Of a stretch of DNA of 10,227 bases, positions 1 to 5,650 are shown one piece after another. The notes beneath the pieces are model-generated. The model worked only from the letters and a program-made list of their open reading frames with translations. It had not been told where the DNA came from and did not search any database. Positions within the stretch are counted from its first letter, which is position 1. Each line of letters begins with the position of its first letter. The position numbers and the translations under genes were made by a program. This stretch comes from an uncultured Eggerthella sp. (GTDB taxonomy: Bacteria > Actinomycetota > Coriobacteriia > Coriobacteriales > Eggerthellaceae). The stretch is from assembly GCA_900544455.1 (NCBI GenBank), contig UQVJ01000065.1, positions 1 to 10,227 on the forward strand, in the 5' to 3' direction.

Positions 1-1068
1 GGTGCCGGAACCATCGAAGATGGAGTCCATGCCCTGGCGACCGGACTGCTTATAGCGAGCATAGGTAGCTACGCAGTAAGGAGCGGACAGCGGGCCTGCG
101 AGTGCAGGATAAGGAGCGAACAGGGACAGGATTACATTACGAATACCGCAGATGACGTTGGTACGGTTCGGGTCGAACTCGATGTACTCGTCGTCACGAG
201 CTGCCTGGAGACCAAGCTGCTGAACGGTTACGAAGTCGCCGTATGCGATAACCCATGCAACGATTGCGTAGGGCAGAGCTGCGATCCAAACGCCAGGATC
301 AGAAGCAAAGCCGATGAACAGAGGCGAAACTGTCATGAACAGGCCCATGAAGTCAGGAACCTTGATGATTTCGCCGGACCACTGGAAGTTGAATTCGCCA
401 GCAACGCCGCCTGCGATGAGCAGTGCGATAACAGCCCAAAGGAAGCTGTAGTTACCGAGAATGGCAACGAACTTGTTGGTATCCATGTACTTACGTACGC
501 GCTTGGAGAACATAAGCATGAATACAACTACCAGACCTGCGAGGCAGCCAATGGTAACGGTGTCGATAGCGCCACCGGTCTTCAGGCGAACAGCTACGGC
601 GTTAACGCCAGCGCCCATTACGATACCAGCCTTGATGGCGGGAGGTACCATAGTGTTGAGCTTCTTCGATAGGCCTGTTGCACCCAATATGATAAACAAG
701 AGGCCTAATTCAAGCTGAATAGCTGTCAGCATCTGCAATCGAGCAACACCTGGGTCGAGCGATTCCAAGAACACGACGATAATTGCCATTGCCGGGGTGA
801 TCCAACCGCAAATGGAAGGCTCACCGAGCAGCCAGTTCAGGGTGTACATTGCCGTTTCAAATACAACCAGTGCCCAAGCCACTGCAGGGTCGAGACCCAG
901 AGAAGTAATAAGAACAGCCAGAGCGCCGTACGAAGTACAAGCATTCATCAGGCCGGTTACTACTTCAGGTGGTGAGATCTTGAAGTGAATGAACGGAAGA
1001 CGAATACGGAATAGGCCAACTTTCCAACATGGCTGAATACCACCGTATTCACGCTTTAGCATAGCCAT
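1..1068 (-). CDS. Polytopic membrane permease, SLC23/SLC26-like (NCS2/SulP-type fold), 3'-truncated by window edge
   Basis: The frame is open for 356 codons from ATG at 1068 to the window edge, so the C-terminus is missing. The protein is strongly hydrophobic, with about nine or ten membrane segments (roughly residues 36-56, 62-82, 89-105, 112-133, 141-160, 167-187, 200-222, 238-275 and 303-330). Stretches such as PPAIKAGIVMGAGVNAV (142-158) and the ICGIRN...LFAPYPALAGPL region (306-327) resemble uracil/xanthine and SulP-type permeases. That is family recognition from memory, and the substrate is unknown. The start fits an AGAGGAGAGAGGGG ribosome binding site just upstream; a second in-frame ATG lies at 1062. 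A 16-codon ORF in the same frame ends 3 nt before this start, so translation may be coupled. I am sure it is a real membrane protein and only moderately sure of the family. Confidence 0.72.
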   Translation of the reverse strand, partial: MAMLKREYGGIQPCWKVGLFRIRLPFIHFKISPPEVVTGLMNACTSYGALAVLITSLGLDPAVAWALVVFETAMYTLNWLLGEPSICGWITPAMAIIVVFLESLDPGVARLQMLTAIQLELGLLFIILGATGLSKKLNTMVPPAIKAGIVMGAGVNAVAVRLKTGGAIDTVTIGCLAGLVVVFMLMFSKRVRKYMDTNKFVAILGNYSFLWAVIALLIAGGVAGEFNFQWSGEIIKVPDFMGLFMTVSPLFIGFASDPGVWIAALPYAIVAWVIAYGDFVTVQQLGLQAARDDEYIEFDPNRTNVICGIRNVILSLFAPYPALAGPLSAPYCVATYARYKQSGRQGMDSIFDGSGT

Positions 1069-1071
1069 CGC

Positions 1072-1122
1072 TTAGCCCCTCTCTCCTCTTGCGCATCCCT
1101 GCGCAAAAATAAAATCGACCAT
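1072..1122 (-). CDS. Possible 16-aa leader peptide upstream of the permease
   Basis: ATG at 1122 opens a short frame, MVDFIFAQGCARGERG, that ends at TAA 1074-1072. It has the best Shine-Dalgarno match in the neighbourhood (AAGGAGG, 6 nt spacing), better than that of the permease itself. Its last codons (AGA GGA GAG AGG GGC) contain the permease ribosome binding site, and its stop lies 3 nt before the permease ATG in the same frame. This layout is typical of a translated leader that couples or gates expression of the next gene. I know of no homologue. Alternatively, the strong SD might serve a longer protein interrupted by the in-frame TAA. Confidence 0.4.
   Translation of the reverse strand: MVDFIFAQGCARGERG
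1089..1106 (-). promoter_or_regulatory. Hairpin inside the leader ORF, just upstream of the permease RBS
   Basis: On the minus strand TTGCGCAGGGATGCGCAA forms a perfect 7-bp stem with a GGGA (GNRA-type) tetraloop. It lies wholly inside the mini-ORF and ends directly before the AGAGGAG ribosome binding site of the permease. Ribosomes translating the leader would melt it, which would fit coupled or attenuated translation. The pairing is seen in the sequence; the function is inferred. Confidence 0.4.
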
Positions 1123-1128
1123 CTTTCT

Positions 1129-1135
1129 CCTCCTT
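1129..1135 (-). promoter_or_regulatory. Consensus Shine-Dalgarno of the leader ORF
   Basis: On the minus strand this reads AAGGAGG, a full match to the anti-SD, set 6 nt before ATG 1122 and preceded by a run of A. It serves the 16-codon mini-ORF and not the permease start at 1068, which lies 60 nt downstream. This is the main reason to take the mini-ORF seriously. Confidence 0.6.
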
Positions 1136-1628
1136 TTTTGATTACACCAGGCTTGCACGTGCACGCTTGCTTGCCTGATGCCTTCAACCAATCGGGGAAA
1201 GAATTGGAGAGAGTTCTGCTTCACTTGGCTGTTAGAGCTTTTAGCCCCAAAGGCTAAGCCAAACGGAAATCCCAACTTCCCCGATCCCTTGAAGATGGTC
1301 CCTACTACGAACTATTGCGCCTTGTGCCCGATCCCCCGATGGGCAGCGCTTTGGTTCATTTGCGATTATTCTCCATTAGATGAACATGTTCTAATTGATT
1401 GCGAACGTGTTTTATATAGCTCACGCAAATGATATTCATCGAAGTTATGCAAAACGCTCTATCCATCACTCAAATCCACATTTTCGCCCCTCAATATCCC
1501 TGACTTGCGGCGTTACCGTTCTGTCAACCGATTAATGCAAATGGCAACCATTGCGAACGCAAATGAAACCCCACAAACTATTGATTTCCGTTGGTTTCAT
1601 CGTTTTTCGCACACTTGCCGTTTCCTTC

Positions 1629-1658
1629 TTGACGCAAATAAGCAAGATCCCGTAACTT
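1629..1658 (+). promoter_or_regulatory. Candidate promoter of the first ArsB/NhaD-type gene
   Basis: TTGACG (1629-1634), a good -35, is followed after 18 bp by a weak -10 candidate TAACTT (1653-1658). The same arrangement recurs before the second paralogue: TTGACGC followed by CCGTAACTTTTCT here and CCGTACCCTTTCT there (11 of 13 bases alike). That recurrence is the main support. Part of the element overlaps a terminator-like inverted repeat, so if transcription starts here the repeat would act, if at all, on upstream read-through. Confidence 0.35.
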
Positions 1659-1677
1659 TTCTCGAGGATCTTTTTTT
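1644..1677 (+). terminator. Terminator-like hairpin upstream of the first transporter
   Basis: AAGATCC (1644-1650) pairs with GGATCTT (1666-1672). Two further C-G/G-C pairs form inside across a one-base bulge, and seven T's follow (1671-1677). It looks like a Rho-independent terminator on the plus strand, yet no plus-strand gene precedes it. It could end an unrecognised small RNA, insulate the transporter from read-through, or attenuate a longer leader transcript. Confidence 0.4.
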
Positions 1678-1690
1678 GGAGTCGGTACGC

Positions 1691-1740
1691 CAGAGTGGGG
1701 CGTTGCTAATCGCAATGGACGTGTGTTACCCGGGACTCTG
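1691..1740 (+). promoter_or_regulatory. Foldable 5' leader of the first transporter
   Basis: CAGAGT (1691-1696) pairs with ACTCTG (1735-1740), and GGG (1697-1699) can pair with CCC (1729-1731) across an asymmetric GGG bulge. Inside this sits a 6-bp hairpin 1701-1706/1712-1717 with the loop TAATC. The unit ends 57 nt before the start codon. It does not match a riboswitch class I can recall. The pairing is visible in the sequence; a regulatory role is a guess. Confidence 0.25.
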
Positions 1741-1797
1741 TGCTTCAAGACGAGAATTCGCATCTGTTCCACCTATATAAGAGAGGAGCACTACGGA

Positions 1798-3084
1798 ATG
1801 ATCGCCTTAACTACCGCCCAGATCATCGCGATTGTCATATTCGTCGTCGTGATGGCACTCATCATTTCCGAAAAAGTGCATCGCACCACCGCTGCGCTCG
1901 CAGGCGCAGTAGCCCTAATCCTTTCGGGGGTTCTTACCTTCGACAATGGAGTAGAGCACATCGACTTCGGAACGCTTGGCGTTCTGGTTGGCATGATGAT
2001 CTTCGTTGCCGTCGTTAAGAACTCGGGCATCTTCGAGTACCTGGCAATTAGAGCTGCCAAGCTGGCAAAGGGCAACCCCTGGATAATCATGGTGTTGTTC
2101 TGCCTTATCACCGCAGTTCTTTCCGCTTTCCTGGACAACGTCACCACCGTTTTGCTTATCGGCCCTGTTACCTACACCGTTTGTAAAATGCTGGAAATCA
2201 ATCCCATTCCGTTCTTCCTGACGGAAATCATTTCTTCGAACGTTGGTGGCACCGCAACGCTCATCGGCGACCCGCCGAACATCATGATCGGCTCCGCTAC
2301 AGGCCTCACGTTCTTCGACTTCCTGGCAATCAACGGCCCCGCCGTGCTCATCATCCTGCTTGTTTCCCTGCTGATGTTCTACGTTATGTACGGCAAGAAG
2401 ATGGGCGTATCCGCTGAAAAGCAGGCTTCGGTTATGCAGCTGCACGCCCATGAGGCCATTAAGAGCCAGACGCTGTTCAAGAAGAGCGTTGCGATGATCG
2501 CCCTGGTTGCACTTGCCTTTGTAGTGCACGGTGCACTTCACATCGAACCGAGCGTTGTTGCCCTCACCGCCGCGGCAATCATGCTGCTTATCGGCAAATC
2601 CGACGTCGAGCACACGCTCATGGACGTTGAATGGGCCACCATCGGCTTCTTCGCTGGCTTGTTCGTGGTTGTTGGCGGCCTTGCCGAAACCGGCGTTATC
2701 GAAATGATGGCCTACGCATTGATCGACATCACCGGCGGCGACATGATGATCACCATCATCGTGCTGGTATGGGCATCGGCAATCATCTCTTCCTTCCTGG
2801 ACAACATCCCGCTGGTTGCCACCCTTATCCCCATCATCACCACGATGGAAGCAACGGGCATGGATGTAATGCCTTTGTGGTGGGCGGTATCGCTCGGCGC
2901 TTGCATCGGCGGCATCGGCACGCTCATCGGCGCTTCCGCGAACGTGGTATTGGCAGGCATCTCCGGCAAGTACGGCCACCCCATCACCTTCATGGACTAC
3001 ACCAAGGTTGGCTTCCCCATGATGTTGGTGTTCACCGCCATCAGCTGCGTTTACCTGGTGCTTCGCTTCTGCGTATTCGCCTAG
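1798..3084 (+). CDS. ArsB/NhaD-family ion transporter, copy 1
   Basis: This is a 428-residue polytopic inner-membrane protein of the ion transporter superfamily (ArsB, NhaD and P-protein-like permeases, COG1055 type); the length is normal for the family. ATG 1798 is chosen because AGAGGAG ends 9 nt upstream and the second copy starts at the same aligned residue. The two halves carry matching motifs expected of the inverted-repeat fold: SAFLDN (109-114) and SSFLDN (331-336), then GGTATLIGDPPN (150-161) and GGIGTLIGASAN (371-382). The re-entrant loops of this fold normally form the ion and substrate site. A charged cytoplasmic-type loop lies at about 200-230. No arsR or arsenate reductase is nearby, so arsenite export is not favoured. 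Na+/H+ exchange or anion transport are equally open. It stands alone between its own promoter and terminator. Confidence 0.88.
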   Translation: MIALTTAQIIAIVIFVVVMALIISEKVHRTTAALAGAVALILSGVLTFDNGVEHIDFGTLGVLVGMMIFVAVVKNSGIFEYLAIRAAKLAKGNPWIIMVLFCLITAVLSAFLDNVTTVLLIGPVTYTVCKMLEINPIPFFLTEIISSNVGGTATLIGDPPNIMIGSATGLTFFDFLAINGPAVLIILLVSLLMFYVMYGKKMGVSAEKQASVMQLHAHEAIKSQTLFKKSVAMIALVALAFVVHGALHIEPSVVALTAAAIMLLIGKSDVEHTLMDVEWATIGFFAGLFVVVGGLAETGVIEMMAYALIDITGGDMMITIIVLVWASAIISSFLDNIPLVATLIPIITTMEATGMDVMPLWWAVSLGACIGGIGTLIGASANVVLAGISGKYGHPITFMDYTKVGFPMMLVFTAISCVYLVLRFCVFA

Positions 3085-3145
3085 TTTCCAGTATCCTGCC
3101 CTAGCGCGCGGCAAGAACACTCACAGCGTCACATACGCTTAGCAC

Positions 3146-3174
3146 AGGACCCCGCTTCAGCGGGGTCCTTTTTT
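3146..3174 (+). terminator. Rho-independent terminator of copy 1
   Basis: The 10-bp stem AGGACCCCGC/GCGGGGTCCT (3146-3155 and 3160-3169) with loop TTCA is followed by a T run to 3174. It lies about 60 nt after the stop of the first transporter and is nearly identical to the terminator of the second copy. Confidence 0.93.
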
Positions 3175-3233
3175 GTGAATGAATCACCCACTAAATGCCA
3201 ATCGTTGTTCACCACCATCTGATGAACGCGTTA

Positions 3234-3262
3234 TTGACGCTTAAATTGCCTAGCCGTACCCT
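3234..3262 (+). promoter_or_regulatory. Candidate promoter of the second ArsB/NhaD-type gene
   Basis: TTGACG (3234-3239) is followed after 17 bp by TACCCT (3257-3262), a weak -10. TTGACGC and the downstream CCGTACCCTTTCT correspond to the element before copy 1. An alternative -10, TATACT at 3337-3342, has a better hexamer but no good -35 at normal spacing. The upstream site would give a leader of about 130 nt containing two hairpins; the downstream site would give one. Confidence 0.38.
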
Positions 3263-3289
3263 TTCTATAAGGGAAGTCCGATGCTCATT

Positions 3290-3316
3290 AGGAGGCCAAT
3301 GGCCTTCTTTTGTTTT
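3290..3316 (+). terminator. Terminator-like hairpin in the leader of the second transporter (possible attenuator)
   Basis: AGGAGGCC (3290-3297) pairs with GGCCTTCT (3301-3308), one pair being a G-T wobble, around the loop AAT. A T-rich run TTTGTTTT (3309-3316) follows. It lies about 20-30 nt downstream of the start site implied by the TTGACG promoter and about 87 nt before the start codon, so it could attenuate transcription. The tight loop and interrupted T run make it weaker than the 3' terminators. Confidence 0.4.
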
Positions 3317-3360
3317 ATTGCATCGGTTGTGGGGGCTATACTTCCCGCGAGAGAGAAGGT

Positions 3361-3380
3361 CCGTTTCCCCAGGGAAACGG
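3361..3380 (+). promoter_or_regulatory. Hairpin in the 5' UTR of the second transporter
   Basis: CCGTTTCC (3361-3368) pairs perfectly with GGAAACGG (3373-3380) around the loop CCAG. It ends 9 nt before the AGGAG ribosome binding site (3390-3394) and is not followed by T's, so it is no terminator. It may stabilise the mRNA or influence ribosome access. The first copy has no equivalent at this position. Confidence 0.4.
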
Positions 3381-3402
3381 GGTTAAGTTAGGAGTGGTGT
3401 AT

Positions 3403-4686
3403 ATGCCTGAATTCACTACACCGCAGATCATTTCAATAGTGATCTTCATTGTGGTGTTCGCGCTGATCATCTCGGAAAAGGTTCACCGTACGGTCGCCGC
3501 GCTTGCGGGCGCCGTTGTGCTCATCCTGACGGGTATCCTCAGTTTTGATACCGGCATGGAGCACATCGACTTCGGCACGCTGGGCGTCTTGGTGGGCATG
3601 ATGATATTCGTTGCCGTAGTTAAGAATTCAGGCATATTCGAATACATCGCTATTCGAACAGCGAAGATAGCGAAGGGCAACCCGTGGGTGATCATGGTGT
3701 TGTTCTGCCTTATCACCGCTGTTCTTTCCGCGTTCTTGGACAACGTCACCACGGTATTGCTTATTGGCCCCGTTACCTTCACGGTATGCAAGATGCTCGA
3801 ATTGAGCCCCGTGCCTTTCTTCATTGTTGAGATCATGGCCTCCAACATCGGCGGTACGGCAACGCTCATCGGCGACCCGCCGAACATCATGATCGGCTCC
3901 GCAGCAAACCTGACCTTCATGGACTTCCTGGTATTCAACGGTCCTGCCATTGTCGTAATCATGGTTGTTGCCATTGCCATCTTCTATGTGATGTACGGCC
4001 GCAACATGGGAGCATCCGCCGAACAGCAAGCCTCCATCATGGAACTCCATGCTCATGAAGCTATCAAGAACAAGTCGCTCTTCAATAAGAGCGTCGTGAT
4101 GATTGCCCTGGTTGCCGTTGCCTTCGTGTGCCATAGCATGGTGGGCGTTGAGCCAAGCGTTGTTGCCCTTACCGCAGCTGCCATCATGTTGCTTATCAGC
4201 CGCGCAGAAGTGGAAAAGATCCTGCTCGACGTTGAATGGGCAACCATCGGCTTCTTCGCTGGCCTGTTTATCGTCGTTGGTGGCTTGGCCGAAACCGGCG
4301 TTATCAACATGCTTGCCAACGGCCTTATCGATATCACTGGCGGCGATGTGCTTATTACCATCATCGTGCTGGTATGGGCATCGGCCATCATCTCTTCCTT
4401 CCTGGACAACATCCCCATGGTTGCTACGCTTATCCCAATTCTGATTGCCATGGAATCCACCGGTGTCGACGTTATGCCTTACTGGTGGGCTATTTCCCTG
4501 GGCGCCTGCATCGGCGGCATCGGCACACTCATCGGCGCTTCTGCAAACGTAGTGCTTTCGGGCATGTCTGGACGCTATGGCTACCCCATCAGCTTCATGG
4601 ACTACACCAAGGTTGGCTTCCCGCTGATGCTGGTATTCACCGCTATCAGTTGCGTATACCTGGTAATCCGTTTCTGCGTGTTCTAA
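3403..4686 (+). CDS. ArsB/NhaD-family ion transporter, copy 2
   Basis: This 427-residue paralogue of the preceding transporter aligns with it end to end without a gap; I count 88 differing residues of 427, about 79% identity. The paired motifs are kept: SAFLDN near 109 and SSFLDN near 331, GGTATLIGDPPN near 150 and GGIGTLIGASAN near 371. Differences cluster at the extreme N-terminus, in a membrane segment at about 181-197, in the loop at 221-229, at 241-249 and at 301-308. The protein should therefore share the fold and transport chemistry and may differ in affinity, substrate range or regulation. ATG 3403 follows AGGAG with 8 nt spacing. An upstream in-frame ATG at 3310 is rejected because the extra residues have no counterpart in copy 1. 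Separate promoter and terminator elements suggest independent expression of the two copies. Confidence 0.88.
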   Translation: MPEFTTPQIISIVIFIVVFALIISEKVHRTVAALAGAVVLILTGILSFDTGMEHIDFGTLGVLVGMMIFVAVVKNSGIFEYIAIRTAKIAKGNPWVIMVLFCLITAVLSAFLDNVTTVLLIGPVTFTVCKMLELSPVPFFIVEIMASNIGGTATLIGDPPNIMIGSAANLTFMDFLVFNGPAIVVIMVVAIAIFYVMYGRNMGASAEQQASIMELHAHEAIKNKSLFNKSVVMIALVAVAFVCHSMVGVEPSVVALTAAAIMLLISRAEVEKILLDVEWATIGFFAGLFIVVGGLAETGVINMLANGLIDITGGDVLITIIVLVWASAIISSFLDNIPMVATLIPILIAMESTGVDVMPYWWAISLGACIGGIGTLIGASANVVLSGMSGRYGYPISFMDYTKVGFPLMLVFTAISCVYLVIRFCVF

Positions 4687-4773
4687 GGTTTCGCCGTTTC
4701 GCACAACCGCAAAACGCCTTGAGCCTTCGTACTGCCTAGCGCAGCAAGAAATGAGATTGAAGGCATGACCACT

Positions 4774-4800
4774 AAGACCCCGCTTCGGCGGGGTCTTTTT
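4774..4800 (+). terminator. Rho-independent terminator of copy 2
   Basis: The 10-bp stem AAGACCCCGC/GCGGGGTCTT (4774-4783 and 4788-4797) has the stable UUCG-type loop TTCG and ends in TTTTT (4796-4800). It lies about 88 nt after the stop of the second transporter. Confidence 0.93.
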
Positions 4801-4866
4801 ATGCACGCCGAATTATTTTCTTAGGCGGCTATTGAAGCACTTTTTAGCACGATACAGGTATTGAGC

Positions 4867-4894
4867 TTCCAAGCTGTGCACAAGCAGGTACACT
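4867..4894 (+). promoter_or_regulatory. Candidate promoter of the FKBP gene
   Basis: TACACT (4889-4894) is a fair -10 and lies 16 bp after TTCCAA (4867-4872), a poor -35. The implied start near 4901 would give a short leader of about 27 nt containing the AAAGGA ribosome binding site. As a terminator lies just upstream, the gene needs its own promoter in this interval. Confidence 0.35.
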
Positions 4895-4927
4895 AGCTGC
4901 TAACACTTTTATTGAAAGGAACCCATT

Positions 4928-5356
4928 ATGAGCAATGAAGGTAAGCGCGTCCGCGCCCACTACACCGGTACGTTCGATGACGGCACGGTATTCGACTCTT
5001 CCGTTGAGCGCGGCGAGCCCCTTGAATTCGTGTGCATGACCGGCCAGATGATCCCTGGCTTTGACGCTGCTGTTAAGGAAATGGAAGTTGGCGAAACCAA
5101 GAACGTTCACCTGCCCGCATCCGAAGCATACGGCGAGCATGACGAACAGCTGGTTCAGACCATTCCCACCGCTCAGATCCCTGGCGCTGAAGACCTCCCC
5201 GTTGGCCAGCGCATCTACCTTCAGGGTCCTGGCGGCCAGCCCATCCCTGCCCTGGTTGTTGAGGTTACCGATGAAACCGTAACCTTCGACCTGAACCACG
5301 AAATGGCAGGCAAGGACCTGAACTTCGAGATCACCCTTGTCGAGGTTGTCGAGTAA
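4928..5356 (+). CDS. SlyD-like FKBP-type peptidyl-prolyl cis-trans isomerase
   Basis: This 142-residue cytosolic protein should catalyse cis-trans isomerisation of X-Pro bonds and act as a folding helper. The FKBP part opens with VRAHYTGTFDDGTVFDSS (8-25) and GQMIPGFD (39-46) and reaches AYGEHDEQLVQ (67-77). A chaperone-type insert (IF domain, roughly 70-119) follows, and the FKBP strand DLNHEMAGKDLNFEI (121-135) closes the fold; this order is that of SlyD. The His/Cys-rich metal-binding tail of E. coli SlyD is absent and the protein ends right after the last strand. No signal peptide is visible. The start follows AAAGGA (4915-4920) with 7 nt spacing. The gene is monocistronic, flanked by terminators on both sides. 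Confidence 0.92.
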   Translation: MSNEGKRVRAHYTGTFDDGTVFDSSVERGEPLEFVCMTGQMIPGFDAAVKEMEVGETKNVHLPASEAYGEHDEQLVQTIPTAQIPGAEDLPVGQRIYLQGPGGQPIPALVVEVTDETVTFDLNHEMAGKDLNFEITLVEVVE

Positions 5357-5417
5357 AACTGGCAATATGCCACATCGCAAGAAGCGAGAGCTCGAGAGGC
5401 TCCCGCTTTGTTATTGA

Positions 5418-5449
5418 AAGAAGGTTCGCGCAAGCGAACCTTCTTGTTT
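5418..5449 (+). terminator. Terminator of the FKBP gene
   Basis: A perfect 12-bp stem AAGAAGGTTCGC/GCGAACCTTCTT (5418-5429 and 5434-5445) with the GNRA loop GCAA is followed by TTGTTTAT. A weaker imperfect hairpin (5382-5391/5399-5408, one mismatch) lies just upstream. The positions fit termination about 60-90 nt after the FKBP stop. Confidence 0.88.
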
Positions 5450-5584
5450 ATAGGCGCAATGATCGACCACAGAAGCAGGCAGATGCGTTGTCGGCCCAAC
5501 GGGCGCAATGGACTGCAGCAAACGTAACTTGGGCAACGCTGCTAAAGATGACACCAAATCTAGCTCAGGCAACACGAATAAATA

Positions 5585-5630
5585 GAAAAGCCCGAGATGC
5601 GCACCAGCATTGCCGCGCACATCTCGGGCT
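5585..5630 (-). terminator. Terminator of the thioesterase gene
   Basis: Read on the minus strand, AGCCCGAGATG pairs perfectly with CATCTCGGGCT (11 bp, 5620-5630 and 5589-5599), and TTTTCTATTT follows. It begins 20 nt after the thioesterase stop. With the FKBP terminator it closes a convergent gap; between the two (5450-5584) I see no feature. Confidence 0.88.
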
Positions 5631-5650
5631 AAAAACGTTTGAAAGATAAG

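Larger units (their letters stand above)
1123..1797. other. Long divergent intergenic region, AT-richer, no convincing gene
   Basis: This is the gap between the minus-strand permease unit and the plus-strand transporter. Open frames at 1178-1432 and 1505-1780 lack a good ribosome binding site and look like no known protein, so I treat the stretch as non-coding. It contains a perfect 10-bp palindrome TGCACGTGCA at 1154-1163, a small hairpin TTAGCC/GGCTAA at 1241-1257 and a palindrome GAACATGTTC at 1382-1391. CGCAAAT occurs at 1424-1430, 1558-1564 and 1633-1639, with its reverse complement at 1358-1364. The 3' end carries the candidate promoter, hairpin and leader of the first transporter, listed separately. 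Both divergent promoters must lie here; I found no clear one for the permease. Confidence 0.6.
1798..4800 (+). repeat. Tandem duplication of a transporter gene plus its terminator
   Basis: Unit 1 (1798-3174) and unit 2 (3403-4800) match along the whole coding region and also past the stop codons. Both 3' UTRs carry a related CTAGCGC...GCAAGAA stretch (3101-3117 and 4736-4750) and then a near-identical GACCCCGC-type terminator. The longest identical run I found is 44 bp (2254-2297 and 3859-3902). The span given covers both units and the 228 bp between them. Confidence 0.8.

Noticed and set aside
1382..1391. GAACATGTTC as a LexA (SOS) box
   Set aside because: The half-sites are separated by 2 bp, not the 4 bp of the Gram-positive CGAAC-N4-GTTCG box, and neither neighbour is a DNA-repair gene.
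1774..1779. TATATA as the -10 of the first transporter
   Set aside because: Transcription would start inside or after the ribosome binding site at 1782-1788, leaving the ATG at 1798 without a usable SD.
1505..1780. Possible 91-aa gene before the first transporter
   Set aside because: It has no good SD and an unconvincing composition, and it runs through the terminator-like hairpin and the foldable leader of the transporter.
1915..3120. A 401-codon open frame antisense to the first transporter, and a similar 392-codon frame at 3628-4806 antisense to the second
   Set aside because: Both are His/Asp/Gly-rich translations with no recognisable domain, produced by the codon bias of the sense genes. 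They resemble each other only because the sense genes are paralogues.
3310..3402. N-terminal extension of the second transporter from ATG 3310
   Set aside because: The extra 31 residues have no counterpart in copy 1 and are encoded by the hairpin-bearing leader, and ATG 3403 has a good SD.
1798..4686. Arsenic resistance operon
   Set aside because: The transporters belong to the superfamily that includes ArsB, but no arsR, arsC, arsA or ACR3 gene is in the window, so only the superfamily is supported.
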